64,000 bases of DNA. Source: Rummeliibacillus pycnus_B. Lineage in GTDB: Bacteria; Bacillota; Bacilli; Bacillales_A; Planococcaceae. The stretch lies in NCBI RefSeq assembly GCF_050459865.1, contig NZ_JBCMNM010000012.1, positions 62,001 through 126,000 on the forward strand. Reading direction: 5' to 3'. Position numbers and translations under genes: made by a program. Of the stretch, positions 33,590 to 42,037 are shown one piece after another. Every line of letters starts with the position of its first letter. Within the stretch, counting starts at the first letter, position 1. The notes under the pieces are model-generated. The model was not told the DNA's origin and searched no databases. It saw only the letters and a list, made by a program, of their open reading frames with translations.

Positions 33590-33722
33590 CTACAACAAGT
33601 GGCCCTTAAATGAAAAATGAGCGCTTCCTTTTTCAAGGATAGCGCCCTTTAATGGAACAATATAATCTTAGCCATAAAACCATTTAATTCTTAATGAACT
33701 AACGCATTCGTTTGTTTAAGTA
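33590..33722 (-). repeat. TR long copy followed by TR short copy
   Basis: Long copy ACAACAAGTGGCCC to CTTTAATGGAACAA; its left and right arms belong to different classes and do not pair. The stem GCGCT/AGCGC is shortened. The spacer with CCATTTAATTCTT leads to the short copy GAACTAACGCATTCGTTTG (33690-33722), 22 bp from the permease stop. Same order as at 19860. Confidence 0.85.
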
Positions 33723-33744
33723 ATTTTCTTCACAAACTGTGTTA

Positions 33745-35100
33745 TCAAAATTTTTTGATTTTATATCCTATAAATAGAATCAAAAACCATATAGGTGCTA
33801 CAATTAATGCTATTCGCATGTCCTCAATAAATCCCATTAAGACAATGACAAACGCTAAAAATGTTAACGCTAAATAGTTTGAAACTGGATATAATGGCAT
33901 TTTAAATGCTAGTTTTTCTATTTCCTTTTTTGTTTTTGATTGTCTGAACTTTAATTGTGTAATCAGGATAATCGTCCAGCTGGTAATTACCGCAACCGTG
34001 GCAACAGAAGAAATATACAGAAACACTTTTTCAGGAACAATATAATTCAAAAATACTGCGATTAATAAAAACAATGAAGAGAACAGGATTCCACGTCTTG
34101 GACTTCCATTCTTGCTAAGCTTACCGAAATATTTCGGACCGTTATTTTGCAGTGATAAATTGTATAGCATTCTTCCCGAAGCGAATAACCCACTATTAAA
34201 AGCAGATAATGCTGCTGTTATGACAACGAAGTTAATTATATTTGCAGCACCAGGGATTCCAACTTTATCAAAAATTAACACAAACGGACTACCATTCGTG
34301 CCTATCTTATCCCAAGGATATAAAATCATCATGATTCCTAATGCACCAATATAAAAAATTAATATTCTCCAGATTACATTGTTGATGGCTGACGGAATTG
34401 AGTGTTGAGGATTTTTTGCTTCCCCTGCCGTAATTCCAACAAGTTCTACCCCGCCAAATGAAAACATCACGAGGACCAATGACATTATCATACCGTTGAT
34501 TCCATTCGGCATTAATCCTCCATGAGTCCAAAGATTGTCAAAACCGATTGGCTGTCCTCCGTTCCCGATTCCCAGAAAGATGATTCCTAATCCAAGGAGA
34601 ATCATTCCGATTATGGCTACAACTTTAATCATTGCAAACCAGAATTCAAACTCTCCATATGCTTTTACATTAGCAAGGTTTATCAATGTAAATACGATAA
34701 GTACAACCAGTGCTATCAACCAATTTGGAATATCAGGAAACCAGTAATTCACATAAATACCTACCACCGATATTTCTGCCATCCCAACGACAACCCACAT
34801 AAACCAATAGGTCCAACCAGTTAAATAACCTGCAAATGTCCCTAAATATCGATGTGCATATGAACTAAATGAACCTGAAACTGGTTCATCCACAGCCATT
34901 TCCCCAAGTGCTCTCATAATGGTAAAAATAACTAAGCCTCCGATTAAATATGAGAACAAAATGGATGGTCCAGCCATTTGAATGGTTGCACTTGAGCCAT
35001 AAAACAATCCAACACCAATTGAACCTCCAAGAGCAATTAACTGGATATGCCTATTGTCTAACCCCCGTTGAAGGCTCTTTTTTTGATAATCTTTACTCAA
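33745..35100 (-). CDS. Amino-acid permease, APC superfamily (AroP/PheP-like)
   Basis: 451 residues, 12 membrane helices. N-terminal LQRGLDNRHIQLIALGGSIG and VGLFYGSS are the amino-acid transporter (AAT) family start; VMFSFGGVELVGITAGEAKN in helix 6 is typical of aromatic and proline permeases. TTG start with GGAGGAA upstream. A T-box leader precedes it, so uptake of one amino acid should be induced when its tRNA is uncharged. The specifier reads best as TTC, pointing to phenylalanine. Confidence 0.9.
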   Translation of the reverse strand: MSKDYQKKSLQRGLDNRHIQLIALGGSIGVGLFYGSSATIQMAGPSILFSYLIGGLVIFTIMRALGEMAVDEPVSGSFSSYAHRYLGTFAGYLTGWTYWFMWVVVGMAEISVVGIYVNYWFPDIPNWLIALVVLIVFTLINLANVKAYGEFEFWFAMIKVVAIIGMILLGLGIIFLGIGNGGQPIGFDNLWTHGGLMPNGINGMIMSLVLVMFSFGGVELVGITAGEAKNPQHSIPSAINNVIWRILIFYIGALGIMMILYPWDKIGTNGSPFVLIFDKVGIPGAANIINFVVITAALSAFNSGLFASGRMLYNLSLQNNGPKYFGKLSKNGSPRRGILFSSLFLLIAVFLNYIVPEKVFLYISSVATVAVITSWTIILITQLKFRQSKTKKEIEKLAFKMPLYPVSNYLALTFLAFVIVLMGFIEDMRIALIVAPIWFLILFIGYKIKKF

Positions 35101-35167
35101 TCCTTATTCCTCCTTAAATTTATTTCTAATATCGCAAGTTAATATAAGAAACAAAATAAAAAATAAA

Positions 35168-35445
35168 AAAACGCCCTTTTGGATTAACCAAAAGGACGAT
35201 TCAACTCGTGTTACCACCTTTAATTCATAAGCAACTCATATTGCTTATCTTTGTAAGTACGGTCATCTGACGACGATACTTTAGCACATGATCACGGGTG
35301 CTAAGCCGGTGTAGCCTACTAAGGATTCCTTTTCAGTACACTGCTCCAAGATGAATTCACAATCTTTCAACATGCACCTCTCATCAGCCGGTAACTTTCT
35401 GTCTGTTTACATGATTGCTACTATTTCTTATCATAGCCTTTGTTC
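35168..35445 (-). promoter_or_regulatory. T-box leader of amino-acid permease
   Basis: On the minus strand: stem I with AAGAAATAGTAGC and GTTACCGGCTGATGAGAGG, the specifier area GTGAATTCATCTTGGAGCAG, the T-box AAGGTGGTAACACG (35221-35208) and a terminator CGTCCTTTTGG/CCAAAAGGGCG with TTTTTTT. By analogy with the proS leader in this window the specifier is TTC (Phe); ATT (Ile) is the next register. Confidence 0.85.
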
Positions 35446-35597
35446 TTATACTTATATCTCGAAATGTTTTAAACAAATCTTCGTTATGCAAATATTAATT
35501 ATATATAATTTTATCCCTAAATTTAAGTTTGTCAATACAAATTGTTAACGTCCATAGTTATACCTCCCCTAATAATTGTTAGTTTCCTCCACAATGT

Positions 35598-35811
35598 TTA
35601 ACTGTCTTCGTCACTTTTGTATTCTAAAATATCTCCAGGCTGACGTTCTAAAGCCTTACAAATTGCCTCTAAAGTGTTAATCGAATCGCTTTTGCCTTTC
35701 CATTTTTCAATATAGAAAGGTTCGCATTGTTATTCCAACCTTCTCCGAAAGTTCTGTTACGCTTATTTTCCTTTTTGCTAACATCACATCAATATTGATT
35801 ATAATTGCCAT
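35598..35811 (-). pseudogene. YozG-like HTH regulator, two frameshifts
   Basis: MAIIINIDVMLAKRKISVTE then LSEKVGITM, a shift, ANLSILKNGKAKA, another shift, SINTLEAICKALERQPGDIL and EYKSDEDS. This is a complete XRE/HTH_26 regulator broken twice. It lies after a DUF2975 fragment, the usual partner gene. Confidence 0.85.
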
Positions 35812-35822
35812 TGTTATTAACC

Positions 35823-35941
35823 TCAAACTGTAAAATCGTTTTCTGATTTGATATTAATTGCTTCTTGTAAAAGTTTTTTGAGAACAGCCGCAAAGACTAC
35901 AATAACCATCGAAGCTTCATACCCACTGATTATTAGCCCTC
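35823..35941 (-). pseudogene. DUF2975 membrane protein, C-terminal remnant
   Basis: LIISGYEASMVIVVFAAVLK then KLLQEAINIKSENDFTV and a stop: the end of a YoaS/DUF2975 protein, which normally precedes a YozG-type regulator. Homology stops abruptly at a CCCTCCCCCC tract, where the upstream part has been lost. Confidence 0.75.
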
Positions 35942-35990
35942 CCCCCTTAAGGTGGGGCTCTTACTGCCCGTTAATGCGGGAAAAAAAAAC
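35940..35990. other. Hairpin-rich junction
   Basis: CCCCTTAAGGTGGGG and CCCGTTAATGCGGG, then nine A. Two small stems side by side at the point where the DUF2975 gene is cut. It may be a leftover end of an insertion, but no transposase is present. Confidence 0.4.
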
Positions 35991-36052
35991 ATGCTGTTTA
36001 TTTTTAGTATTGACATGATTTTATATTACATTTAAACTGTCAGTAACACATT

Positions 36053-36084
36053 ACTGTTAACGACAGTATACTGTTAATAACAGT
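36053..36084. promoter_or_regulatory. PadR operator pair
   Basis: ACTGTTAATAACAGT (36070-36084) is a perfect palindrome and ACTGTTAACGACAGT (36053-36067) a near one, spaced two bases apart, 64 bp before the padR-type start codon. ACTGT(N)nACAGT sites are typical for PadR regulators. Confidence 0.82.
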
Positions 36085-36147
36085 AATACTTTTAATGTTA
36101 TGATGACAAAAATATTTTTTACATTTCATTTAGGAGGTTAGATATTT

Positions 36148-36489
36148 ATGAAACATACAGGGAGACATACAGGTGCATTCCTTTTGCTGTTTTTAACAGA
36201 AGGAGATAGCTATGGAGGGAAACTCCTGCAGAAATGTGAAGAAGAGCTTCCCGTCAATCCAATTGATAGTGCCATCTTATATCGCACACTAAAAAAATTA
36301 GAGAAAGAAGGTGCTGTTGAGTCCTATTTAGATACATCTGATCAAGATAAACCGATAAAAATGTACAAAATTACTACAGCTGGAAAAGAACAATTAGAAG
36401 ATTTTCAAATTGACATTGAAGAAAAAATTAAGAATTTATCATTTTTCTTAAATAAATACCAAAAACAGAAGGAGTCTGATCATGATTAA
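36148..36489 (+). CDS. PadR-family transcriptional regulator
   Basis: 113 residues. Winged helix with TEGDSYGGKLLQKCEEEL, IDSAILYRTLKKLEKEGAVE, and DKPIKMYKITTAGKEQLEDF, all PadR marks; the C-terminal helix serves dimerisation. TAGGAGG precedes the ATG. The stop overlaps the next gene by 8 bp. With two palindromes in front it likely represses its own operon, which encodes two membrane proteins. Confidence 0.9.
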   Translation: MKHTGRHTGAFLLLFLTEGDSYGGKLLQKCEEELPVNPIDSAILYRTLKKLEKEGAVESYLDTSDQDKPIKMYKITTAGKEQLEDFQIDIEEKIKNLSFFLNKYQKQKESDHD

Positions 36490-36964
36490 TGGCGCTATCC
36501 TTTACACTATTGCTATTATTCTTATCAGTATTTCTATTATAAAGGATCAAAATAAAACAAAAGATGCTCTATTAAAGTCATGGAAAATGTTTCGCAATCT
36601 TATACCTTCCATGCTATCAATTATGCTTTTCGTTGGACTATCACTATCTATATTAACGCCTTCCTTCATTTCTTCCATCATTGGGGAAAAATCTGGATTC
36701 ATCGGTATTGTTTATTCAGCAATCATTGGCTCTGTTGCACTTATTCCAAGCTTTGTTGTGTTTCCTCTTGGAAATACATTAGTCCAAAATGGTGCGGGCC
36801 TCCCTCAAGTTGCGGCATTAATGTCTACATTAATGTCAGTAGGAATCACAACTTTACCGATGGAACAAAAGATATTTGGGCGTAGTTTTGCTTATTCGCG
36901 TAATGCATCTGCGTTGTTAATGTCTATCATATTCTCGTATATTATTTGGGTGGTGATGGTATGA
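36482..36964 (+). CDS. Half-permease A (ArsP/DUF318-like)
   Basis: 160 residues, four to five membrane helices. The core GEKSGFIGIVYSAIIGSVAL then IPSFVVFPLGNTLVQNGAG repeats in the next protein as GEKSGIYGILFSLLLGG ... GPLYVAFPIAALLLKKGAG. One such half equals half of an ArsP/SO_0444-type permease. Overlaps padR and the following gene, so the two halves are made together and probably pair into one transporter. Cargo unknown. Confidence 0.8.
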   Translation: MINGAILYTIAIILISISIIKDQNKTKDALLKSWKMFRNLIPSMLSIMLFVGLSLSILTPSFISSIIGEKSGFIGIVYSAIIGSVALIPSFVVFPLGNTLVQNGAGLPQVAALMSTLMSVGITTLPMEQKIFGRSFAYSRNASALLMSIIFSYIIWVVMV

Positions 36965-37488
36965 ATGAATTAAAAAAATATCGTTTCTTTTTCATTTTAC
37001 TATTGGAACTTATTATATTGACTTGTATAAACCAATCGTTGGGAAGGAACGCATTTCAATTAACAGGCAAAAGTATTTTAGATATGCTGTTCCTACTCCC
37101 TCCTGTCTTAATATTCGTAGGGTTGCTTGACCAGTGGGTGAAAAAAGAAACATTAATTAAATATATGGGAGAAAAATCTGGCATCTATGGTATTTTGTTC
37201 TCTCTATTATTAGGAGGAATTGCAGCTGGTCCTCTCTATGTGGCTTTTCCAATCGCAGCACTTTTATTAAAAAAAGGGGCGGGTATTAGGTACATCGTAT
37301 TTTTCTTAGGCGTTTGGACAACTGCAAAATTACCGATCATAGTGTATGAATTCTCTTCATTTGGAGCTACATTTACACTCATTCACATTTGCTTCGGTCT
37401 ATTATTTTTCTATTTAATGGGCATTGTTTTTGAGAAATTTTATGACCAACGACAACTGATAAAGTATGATATAACTAAAGAAGTTTAG
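36961..37488 (+). CDS. Half-permease B (ArsP/DUF318-like)
   Basis: 175 residues, five membrane helices, with the GEKSG...KKGAG core noted for half A. The start ATG overlaps the stop of half A (ATGA); a longer frame has no function. The C-terminal tail is cytoplasmic and charged. Co-translation with half A supports a heteromeric transporter. Confidence 0.8.
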   Translation: MNELKKYRFFFILLLELIILTCINQSLGRNAFQLTGKSILDMLFLLPPVLIFVGLLDQWVKKETLIKYMGEKSGIYGILFSLLLGGIAAGPLYVAFPIAALLLKKGAGIRYIVFFLGVWTTAKLPIIVYEFSSFGATFTLIHICFGLLFFYLMGIVFEKFYDQRQLIKYDITKEV

Positions 37489-37629
37489 ATTTAGATTAGT
37501 AAGTCAATAAGCCCTTCCATCCCAGATTCTTTTGTAGCTGTAACCTTTTTTCAATAACCCAGAAACCAATTTTTATTTGGTCCATAGTATCACCTGCATA
37601 TACATTTCATCTTATTTTACTATCTTTTC

Positions 37630-37662
37630 TTATTGAACTAACCTGTACCGTTAGTTGAATAA
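37630..37662. repeat. TR short copy, near-perfect
   Basis: TTATTGAACTAAC and GTTAGTTGAATAA pair in 12 of 13 positions around CTGTACC. It lies 58 bp past the DUF1062 gene stop. This copy shows best that the short form is a plain inverted repeat. Confidence 0.85.
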
Positions 37663-37719
37663 TTTTAAATATCCTATTCACTAATTTTAATGTTTAGTTC
37701 GGTTGCTAAATATTTTTCA

Positions 37720-38214
37720 TCAAATGAAAATGGAAATACGTTCTCCCTTTGACAATCTTGAACTAGGTTTAATGACTTGTTCATTTAATTGAATTGTTCC
37801 TTTTTCAATCTTTTCTATGATCTGTGATCGACTCCAATCCTCAATTTGATTTGCAAGCACTTTATCAATTCGATGTTTTCCTATCACATCATCTAGTACA
37901 ATGTGTATCATCTTTACTCCTTGTTCTGCTAAGCTGGTTATTGGAATGGCTGACATAATTGAAGATTCTTCTTTCTGCTCATCAATTTCAGCAACATGCT
38001 CTGAGAACGTTTTATAAATAGATAGCTTTTTGTTCCAAGTATGATTTTTTTCGCATTTATAAATCGCAAATTTGTAAATGCTTTTTCCGTTTGCGTTATG
38101 CCTTCGCACATTGGTGTCCGTAAATACTGATAATTTGCCACACATTTTGCAGTGCTTCTTTACAGTTCGTTCTGGTATTTGAGAAATTTTCCAGTGGAAT
38201 GTTATTTTTAACAT
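37720..38214 (-). CDS. DUF1062 protein with S4-like C-terminus
   Basis: 164 residues. The N-terminal half carries a zinc-ribbon-like CKMCGK...YKCEKNHTWN, and FAIYKCEKNHTWNKKLSIY fits DUF1062. The C-terminal 60 residues (KHRIDKVLANQIEDWSRSQI, then NEQVIKPSSRLSKGERISI) read as an S4 RNA-binding domain. ATG chosen with AGAGGTGAAGG upstream. A T-box leader stands in front, unusual for this family and suggestive of a link to translation or amino-acid starvation. Confidence 0.75.
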   Translation of the reverse strand: MLKITFHWKISQIPERTVKKHCKMCGKLSVFTDTNVRRHNANGKSIYKFAIYKCEKNHTWNKKLSIYKTFSEHVAEIDEQKEESSIMSAIPITSLAEQGVKMIHIVLDDVIGKHRIDKVLANQIEDWSRSQIIEKIEKGTIQLNEQVIKPSSRLSKGERISIFI

Positions 38215-38299
38215 TAATCCTTCACCTCTTAATAAGATAAGGTATGCAAGCATCTATTTGGATATCTTGCAGCGCAGAATTAAAATTAAATTGAAAAAA

Positions 38300-38660
38300 T
38301 TAAAAAGGAGATCCCACACAAGGACCTCCTTTCTTCTCTCACTATTCTTCTTCGTTACTTTAAGAACATTTCTTCACAAGCTATTCATCTTGAGGACGAG
38401 AGTTTATATCTCCGTGGTACCACCTCAGTTTATTGATATGTCACCATACCAACCTCTTCGGGTACGGCAATTTTTAATAATTGATTATACCCTATCTCTA
38501 TAACGGGAGACCCCGTCGCAGTATCACTAAGTATATCTTAGATCCGTGCAAAGGCTCCGAGTCTTTTTTCATAATGATCATTATTGCTCCTTTTCACCTA
38601 CCGAAGCTCTCTGGAAATAATGAATCAAAATTACTCTTCTCTTCATAGCCGAATATTCCG
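38300..38660 (-). promoter_or_regulatory. T-box leader before DUF1062 gene
   Basis: Minus strand: stem I (GGCTATGAAGAGAAGAGTA, CAGAGAGCTTCGGTAGGTG), specifier area TATGAAAAAAGACTCGGAGC, the T-box GAGGTGGTACCACGG (38427-38413) followed by CTCGTCCTCA, and a hairpin AAAGGAG/CTCCTTT with TTTTTAATTTTTT (38332-38302). In every register near the expected position the specifier reads AAA or AAG, i.e. lysine. The stretch between T-box and terminator is longer than normal, so the switch may be worn. Confidence 0.82.
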
Positions 38661-38706
38661 TATATTTAAAAAATACATTAACTTAAATGGATATTTTAGT
38701 CAATGC

Positions 38707-38780
38707 TTGTTCAACTAAATGGCCTTTAAATGAAAAATGAGCGCATATCCTTTTTCAAGGATAGCGCCCGATTGTGGCAT
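38707..38780 (-). repeat. TR long copy
   Basis: GTTCAACTAAATGGCC to GATTGTGGCAT; the arms belong to different classes. Stem GCGCTATCC/GGATATGCGC, tail TCATTTTTCATTT. No minus-strand gene ends at its right side; it precedes a plus-strand gene and lies just upstream of the T-box leader. Confidence 0.8.
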
Positions 38781-38914
38781 AAAATGACAAGGTCACGGAA
38801 ATGAGCCACTTTATTTAAAGTAAAGTTCTTTCTTCATTGAAGTGAACAAAATCAATATAAGAAATAAAATAAAAATAATAAAGAAGGAACTGAGAATTTC
38901 TAAGGAAGGTTGTG

Positions 38915-39346
38915 GTGAACATCAAGGTTAAGAATTTTTATTATCTGATTGCAGGCGTCCTTGCGATGCTGTTTGCCGTCACGCACGCATGGAACGGGCA
39001 ATCCGCTGTGCTACCGACGCTCAACATTGAGGCGATATCCGAGGGTACCCGGACAGTATTCACGTATGTCTGGCACATAATCACGGCGGAAAATCTGGTC
39101 TTCGGCATCGCTTTCATTTTCATGTCATTCCAAACCGAGCAATCAAAGATCCGGTTTGCCGCATGGTTGATCGCGGCAATCCTGATCGTCCGACTTATTG
39201 TTATTCTTGGTGTAACGGCGTTGCTTGACGAATCGGGGCTTACGGATACGCTTATAGATTCGATTACCATCATAATCTATGTCGCCCTCATCATACTGGG
39301 CACAAGAATGAAGAAAAAGCAGTACGATGGTCAGCAACCACAGTAA
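38915..39346 (+). CDS. Four-helix membrane protein, transferred
   Basis: 143 residues with four hydrophobic segments (FYYLIAGVLAMLFAVTHAWN; ENLVFGIAFIFMSF; FAAWLIAAILIVRLIVIL; SITIIIYVALIILG). Family not identified with certainty. GC content is well above that of its neighbours, suggesting acquisition from a GC-richer Bacillales donor. GTG start with AAGGAAGG upstream. Confidence 0.65.
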   Translation: MNIKVKNFYYLIAGVLAMLFAVTHAWNGQSAVLPTLNIEAISEGTRTVFTYVWHIITAENLVFGIAFIFMSFQTEQSKIRFAAWLIAAILIVRLIVILGVTALLDESGLTDTLIDSITIIIYVALIILGTRMKKKQYDGQQPQ

Positions 39347-39627
39347 CAGAGATGGCGAAGTTGTCTTCTAACTCTGTAAGAGGGTAAACCCCATGCCCAT
39401 CAAGCTAATAACAAAAAATGAGTTACATTCTACCGTTTTTCTATAAAATCCGATTCAACTGGGACCTGAACAGAATGTCGTGCAGACCTAAATGAGCGTT
39501 ATCAAGATAGAGGACATTAACACCAGGAATTAAAGATTCTATAGTCCTCTAAGGCTTAACCAAAAAGGATTTTATTATTTCCGCTAAAGTTTAAATGTAA
39601 AAGTTACAGTTATCTTGGGGTTACCCG
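39347..39627. other. Gene-free region
   Basis: No open frame with ribosome site, no hairpin of note. Confidence 0.5.
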
Positions 39628-39701
39628 TTATTCCAGAATATGGACCTTAAATGAAAAATGAGCGCTTATCCTTTTTTCAAGGATAGCGCCCTTTTTTCCA
39701 C
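39628..39701 (-). repeat. TR long copy abutting a truncated gene
   Basis: TTATTCCAGAATATGGACC ... GCGCCC then TTTTTTCCACG. The stem is the common GCGCTATCC type. The right outer arm is missing; instead the sequence passes straight into the coding remains of a GNAT gene. Confidence 0.8.
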
Positions 39702-39974
39702 GATATTCCGATAAAACGACTAAATCCATTATGTTAGCAGCCATTATTTGATCTGATATAACCCTTACCATACCAATCATTTTGTTATTATCCCTAACTG
39801 TATATGCCCAGTTGAATTTTTAAATATTAATGTGAACTTTTCAATCTGCCAAAATGGAGTATTTCTCGCCCATCCAGCATCTTCAAAAAGTGCTTCAACG
39901 TAGTTAACTGGAACCCCCTCAGTACCTTCCCCAATTACTAAGCCATTATATGGCCCATTTTCGGAATAGCACAA
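39702..39974 (-). pseudogene. GNAT acetyltransferase, truncated and frameshifted
   Basis: MCYSENGPYNGLVIGEGTEG ... GWARNTPFWQIEKFTL reads until FKNS, then a shift leads to FNWAYTVRDNNKMIGMVRVI and MAANIMDLVVLSEYRG, where the frame runs into the TR element. The last third, with the acetyl-CoA loop, is gone. The loss ends exactly at the repeat border. Confidence 0.82.
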
Positions 39975-40040
39975 TTGGACTTCTCCGGCAATTTTACAAA
40001 AGTCGCCGTTAATCTAAGTGGAATATTTCACAATAGCAGC

Positions 40041-41480
40041 TTAATAAGCACGAGCAAACCAAACCGTATGTTTGGCTTCTTTACCACAATTAAGGCATGT
40101 GTGTTTTGTTGCTGGTGGATTAAATGGAATGTTTCGTGTTGTGAATTTTGTTTTTTCTTTTACATTATCTTCACAAGCATCGTCTCCGCACCAACCAGCT
40201 AATATCCAACCAGAAATTGTTCCATTTTGTTCGGATACTTCTAGATGTTGTTTTAACTGTTCGATTGTATCGATATGTGTGTGTGAATTCTCCGTACGGA
40301 AAGCTTTTGCTTTTTCAAATAGACGAGTTTGCATTGTTTCAAGTTCTTTTTTTATGCTTCCAACAATGGATTCTAAAGGTACGGAAACTTTCTCTTCTAC
40401 ATCACGTGCTTTCATTAAACCTTGATTATTTTCTAAATCACGTGGACCAAGTTCAATACGTACAGGTACACCTTTTAACTCCCATTCATTAAATTTATAA
40501 CCTGGTGATTGATCAGAATCATCAAGACGAACGCGAATTCCTTTCGCCTTTAAAGCTACAAAGATTTCATCTAATTTCTCCATAATTGCAGGGTTCTTTT
40601 TCCATGGACCAACTGGAATCAAAACAACCTGAGTTGGTGCTATTTTTGGAGGTAAAATAAGACCTTGTTCATCGCCATGAACCATGATGACCGAACCAAT
40701 TAAACGTGTGGACGTACCCCAAGATGTTGTATGGACATATGCCTGTTTATTTTCTTTATTTAAATATTTTATATCAAATGCTTCCGCAAATTTTGTACCT
40801 AAGTAGTGTGAAGTACCTGCTTGTACGGCTTTTCCATCTTTCATCATTGCTTCAATGGAGAATGTATCAATCGCACCAGCAAAGCGTTCTAATGGTGTCT
40901 TTTGCCCATCAAAAACTGGAATTGCAAGTAATCCTTCTACGACTTCTTTATAAATAGTTAACATTTGCATTGTTTCCTTACGCGCATCTTCTTCATCTAT
41001 ATGAGCAGTATGACCTTCTTGCCATAAAAATTCAGAGGTACGGATAAATGGAAGAGTTTTCTTTTCCCAACGGAATACATTTGCCCATTGATTAATTAAA
41101 ACTGGGAGATCTCGATAACTTTTAATCCAGTTTGAATACAAATGACCAATCATTGTTTCTGAAGTCGGACGCAGTGCTAAACGTTCTTCTAATTTCTCTC
41201 CTGCAGCTTCTGTTACCCAAGGAAGCTCTGGTGAGAATCCTTCAATATGATCCTTTTCCTTTTGGAAGAAGGATTCTGGAATTAACATTGGGAAATATGC
41301 ATTGCGATGACCGGTTTCTTTAAACCGTTTATCCATCTCTTCTTGAATATGTTCCCATATTTCATAGCCATCTGGCTTAAATGCAATACAACCACGAACT
41401 GGAGTGTAATCCATTAAATCAGCTTTTTGAATCGTATCAATATACCATTTTGAAAAATCGTTTGTTTTTTGTGACATCAT
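40041..41480 (-). CDS. proS: Prolyl-tRNA synthetase, short (archaeal/eukaryal-like) type
   Basis: 479 residues, class II. Motif 2 region RTSEFLWQEGHTAHIDEEDA and motif 3 GSVIMVHGDEQGLILPP are clear. It has no inserted editing domain and ends in the Cys-containing extra domain closing with VWFARAY, both marks of the ProS3 type found in several Bacillus. It charges tRNA-Pro. A T-box leader with a proline specifier precedes it. Such genomes often hold a second ProRS elsewhere. Confidence 0.95.
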   Translation of the reverse strand: MMSQKTNDFSKWYIDTIQKADLMDYTPVRGCIAFKPDGYEIWEHIQEEMDKRFKETGHRNAYFPMLIPESFFQKEKDHIEGFSPELPWVTEAAGEKLEERLALRPTSETMIGHLYSNWIKSYRDLPVLINQWANVFRWEKKTLPFIRTSEFLWQEGHTAHIDEEDARKETMQMLTIYKEVVEGLLAIPVFDGQKTPLERFAGAIDTFSIEAMMKDGKAVQAGTSHYLGTKFAEAFDIKYLNKENKQAYVHTTSWGTSTRLIGSVIMVHGDEQGLILPPKIAPTQVVLIPVGPWKKNPAIMEKLDEIFVALKAKGIRVRLDDSDQSPGYKFNEWELKGVPVRIELGPRDLENNQGLMKARDVEEKVSVPLESIVGSIKKELETMQTRLFEKAKAFRTENSHTHIDTIEQLKQHLEVSEQNGTISGWILAGWCGDDACEDNVKEKTKFTTRNIPFNPPATKHTCLNCGKEAKHTVWFARAY

Positions 41481-41524
41481 CTTTTCCTCCTGAGAAAATG
41501 AAATAACTTTAAAAATAAAAAAGC

Positions 41525-41715
41525 ATAAAGAGTCCTTAAAAAAGGACGTCTTTACGCTAATAGACGTGGTACCACCTTAGTTCGACATTAATAATAAATA
41601 TTAAGTCCTCTAAACGTTTGTAACGAAACGACTCGGTTAGTTTTTATCCAAACATCTCCGTGGTAGGGTTCAATAAGAAGGGGTGATATAGCTTTCAGCC
41701 AAGGCTATATTTTCT
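41525..41715 (-). promoter_or_regulatory. T-box leader of proS
   Basis: Minus strand: GCCTTGGCTGAAAGC region, specifier area TTGAACCCTACCACGGAG (CCC or CCT, both Pro), T-box AAGGTGGTACCACG (41578-41565), terminator GTCCTTTTTTAAGGAC with T-rich tail. Uncharged tRNA-Pro should stabilise the antiterminator. Confidence 0.92.
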
Positions 41716-41928
41716 GTTTCACAATACTTATTTACTTGATCACATCATTGATTACATATTTATAAACTAATGTATCAAATCGCCAAAAATTATTCAATAG
41801 TTACTGTAAACACATGTAACATATTATATATGGCCTACTTTAAAAAAGTTTTTAATTCTTGTTTATTAAATCTTCCTAATCAATAGTTTAAGTGTTAACT
41901 TTTGCAATATCCACTTTGCTTTAAAATT

Positions 41929-42004
41929 GTTATTAAACAATATGACCATTTAACTAAAGAATGCACAATTCTTTTTCAAGAATAACTCCCTTTAATTGAA
42001 TAAC
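41929..42004 (-). repeat. TR long copy, worn hairpin
   Basis: TTATTAAACAATATGACC to CTTTAATTGAATAACG. The inner stem is reduced to ATTCT/AGAAT. Followed to the right by CTTCTATTAGCTGGTTTA, shared with the flank at 48586. 34 bp past the CPCC gene stop. Confidence 0.75.
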
Positions 42005-42037
42005 GATTAACCTTCTATTAGCTGGTTTAGTTATTAC

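Noticed and set aside
35940..35990. Right end of an IS200/IS605-type element
   Set aside because: Two small stems resemble such ends, but no transposase, left end or known motif can be found; recorded only as a hairpin-rich junction.
40072..40957. Plus-strand frames opposite proS
   Set aside because: They are antisense shadows of a highly conserved synthetase gene.
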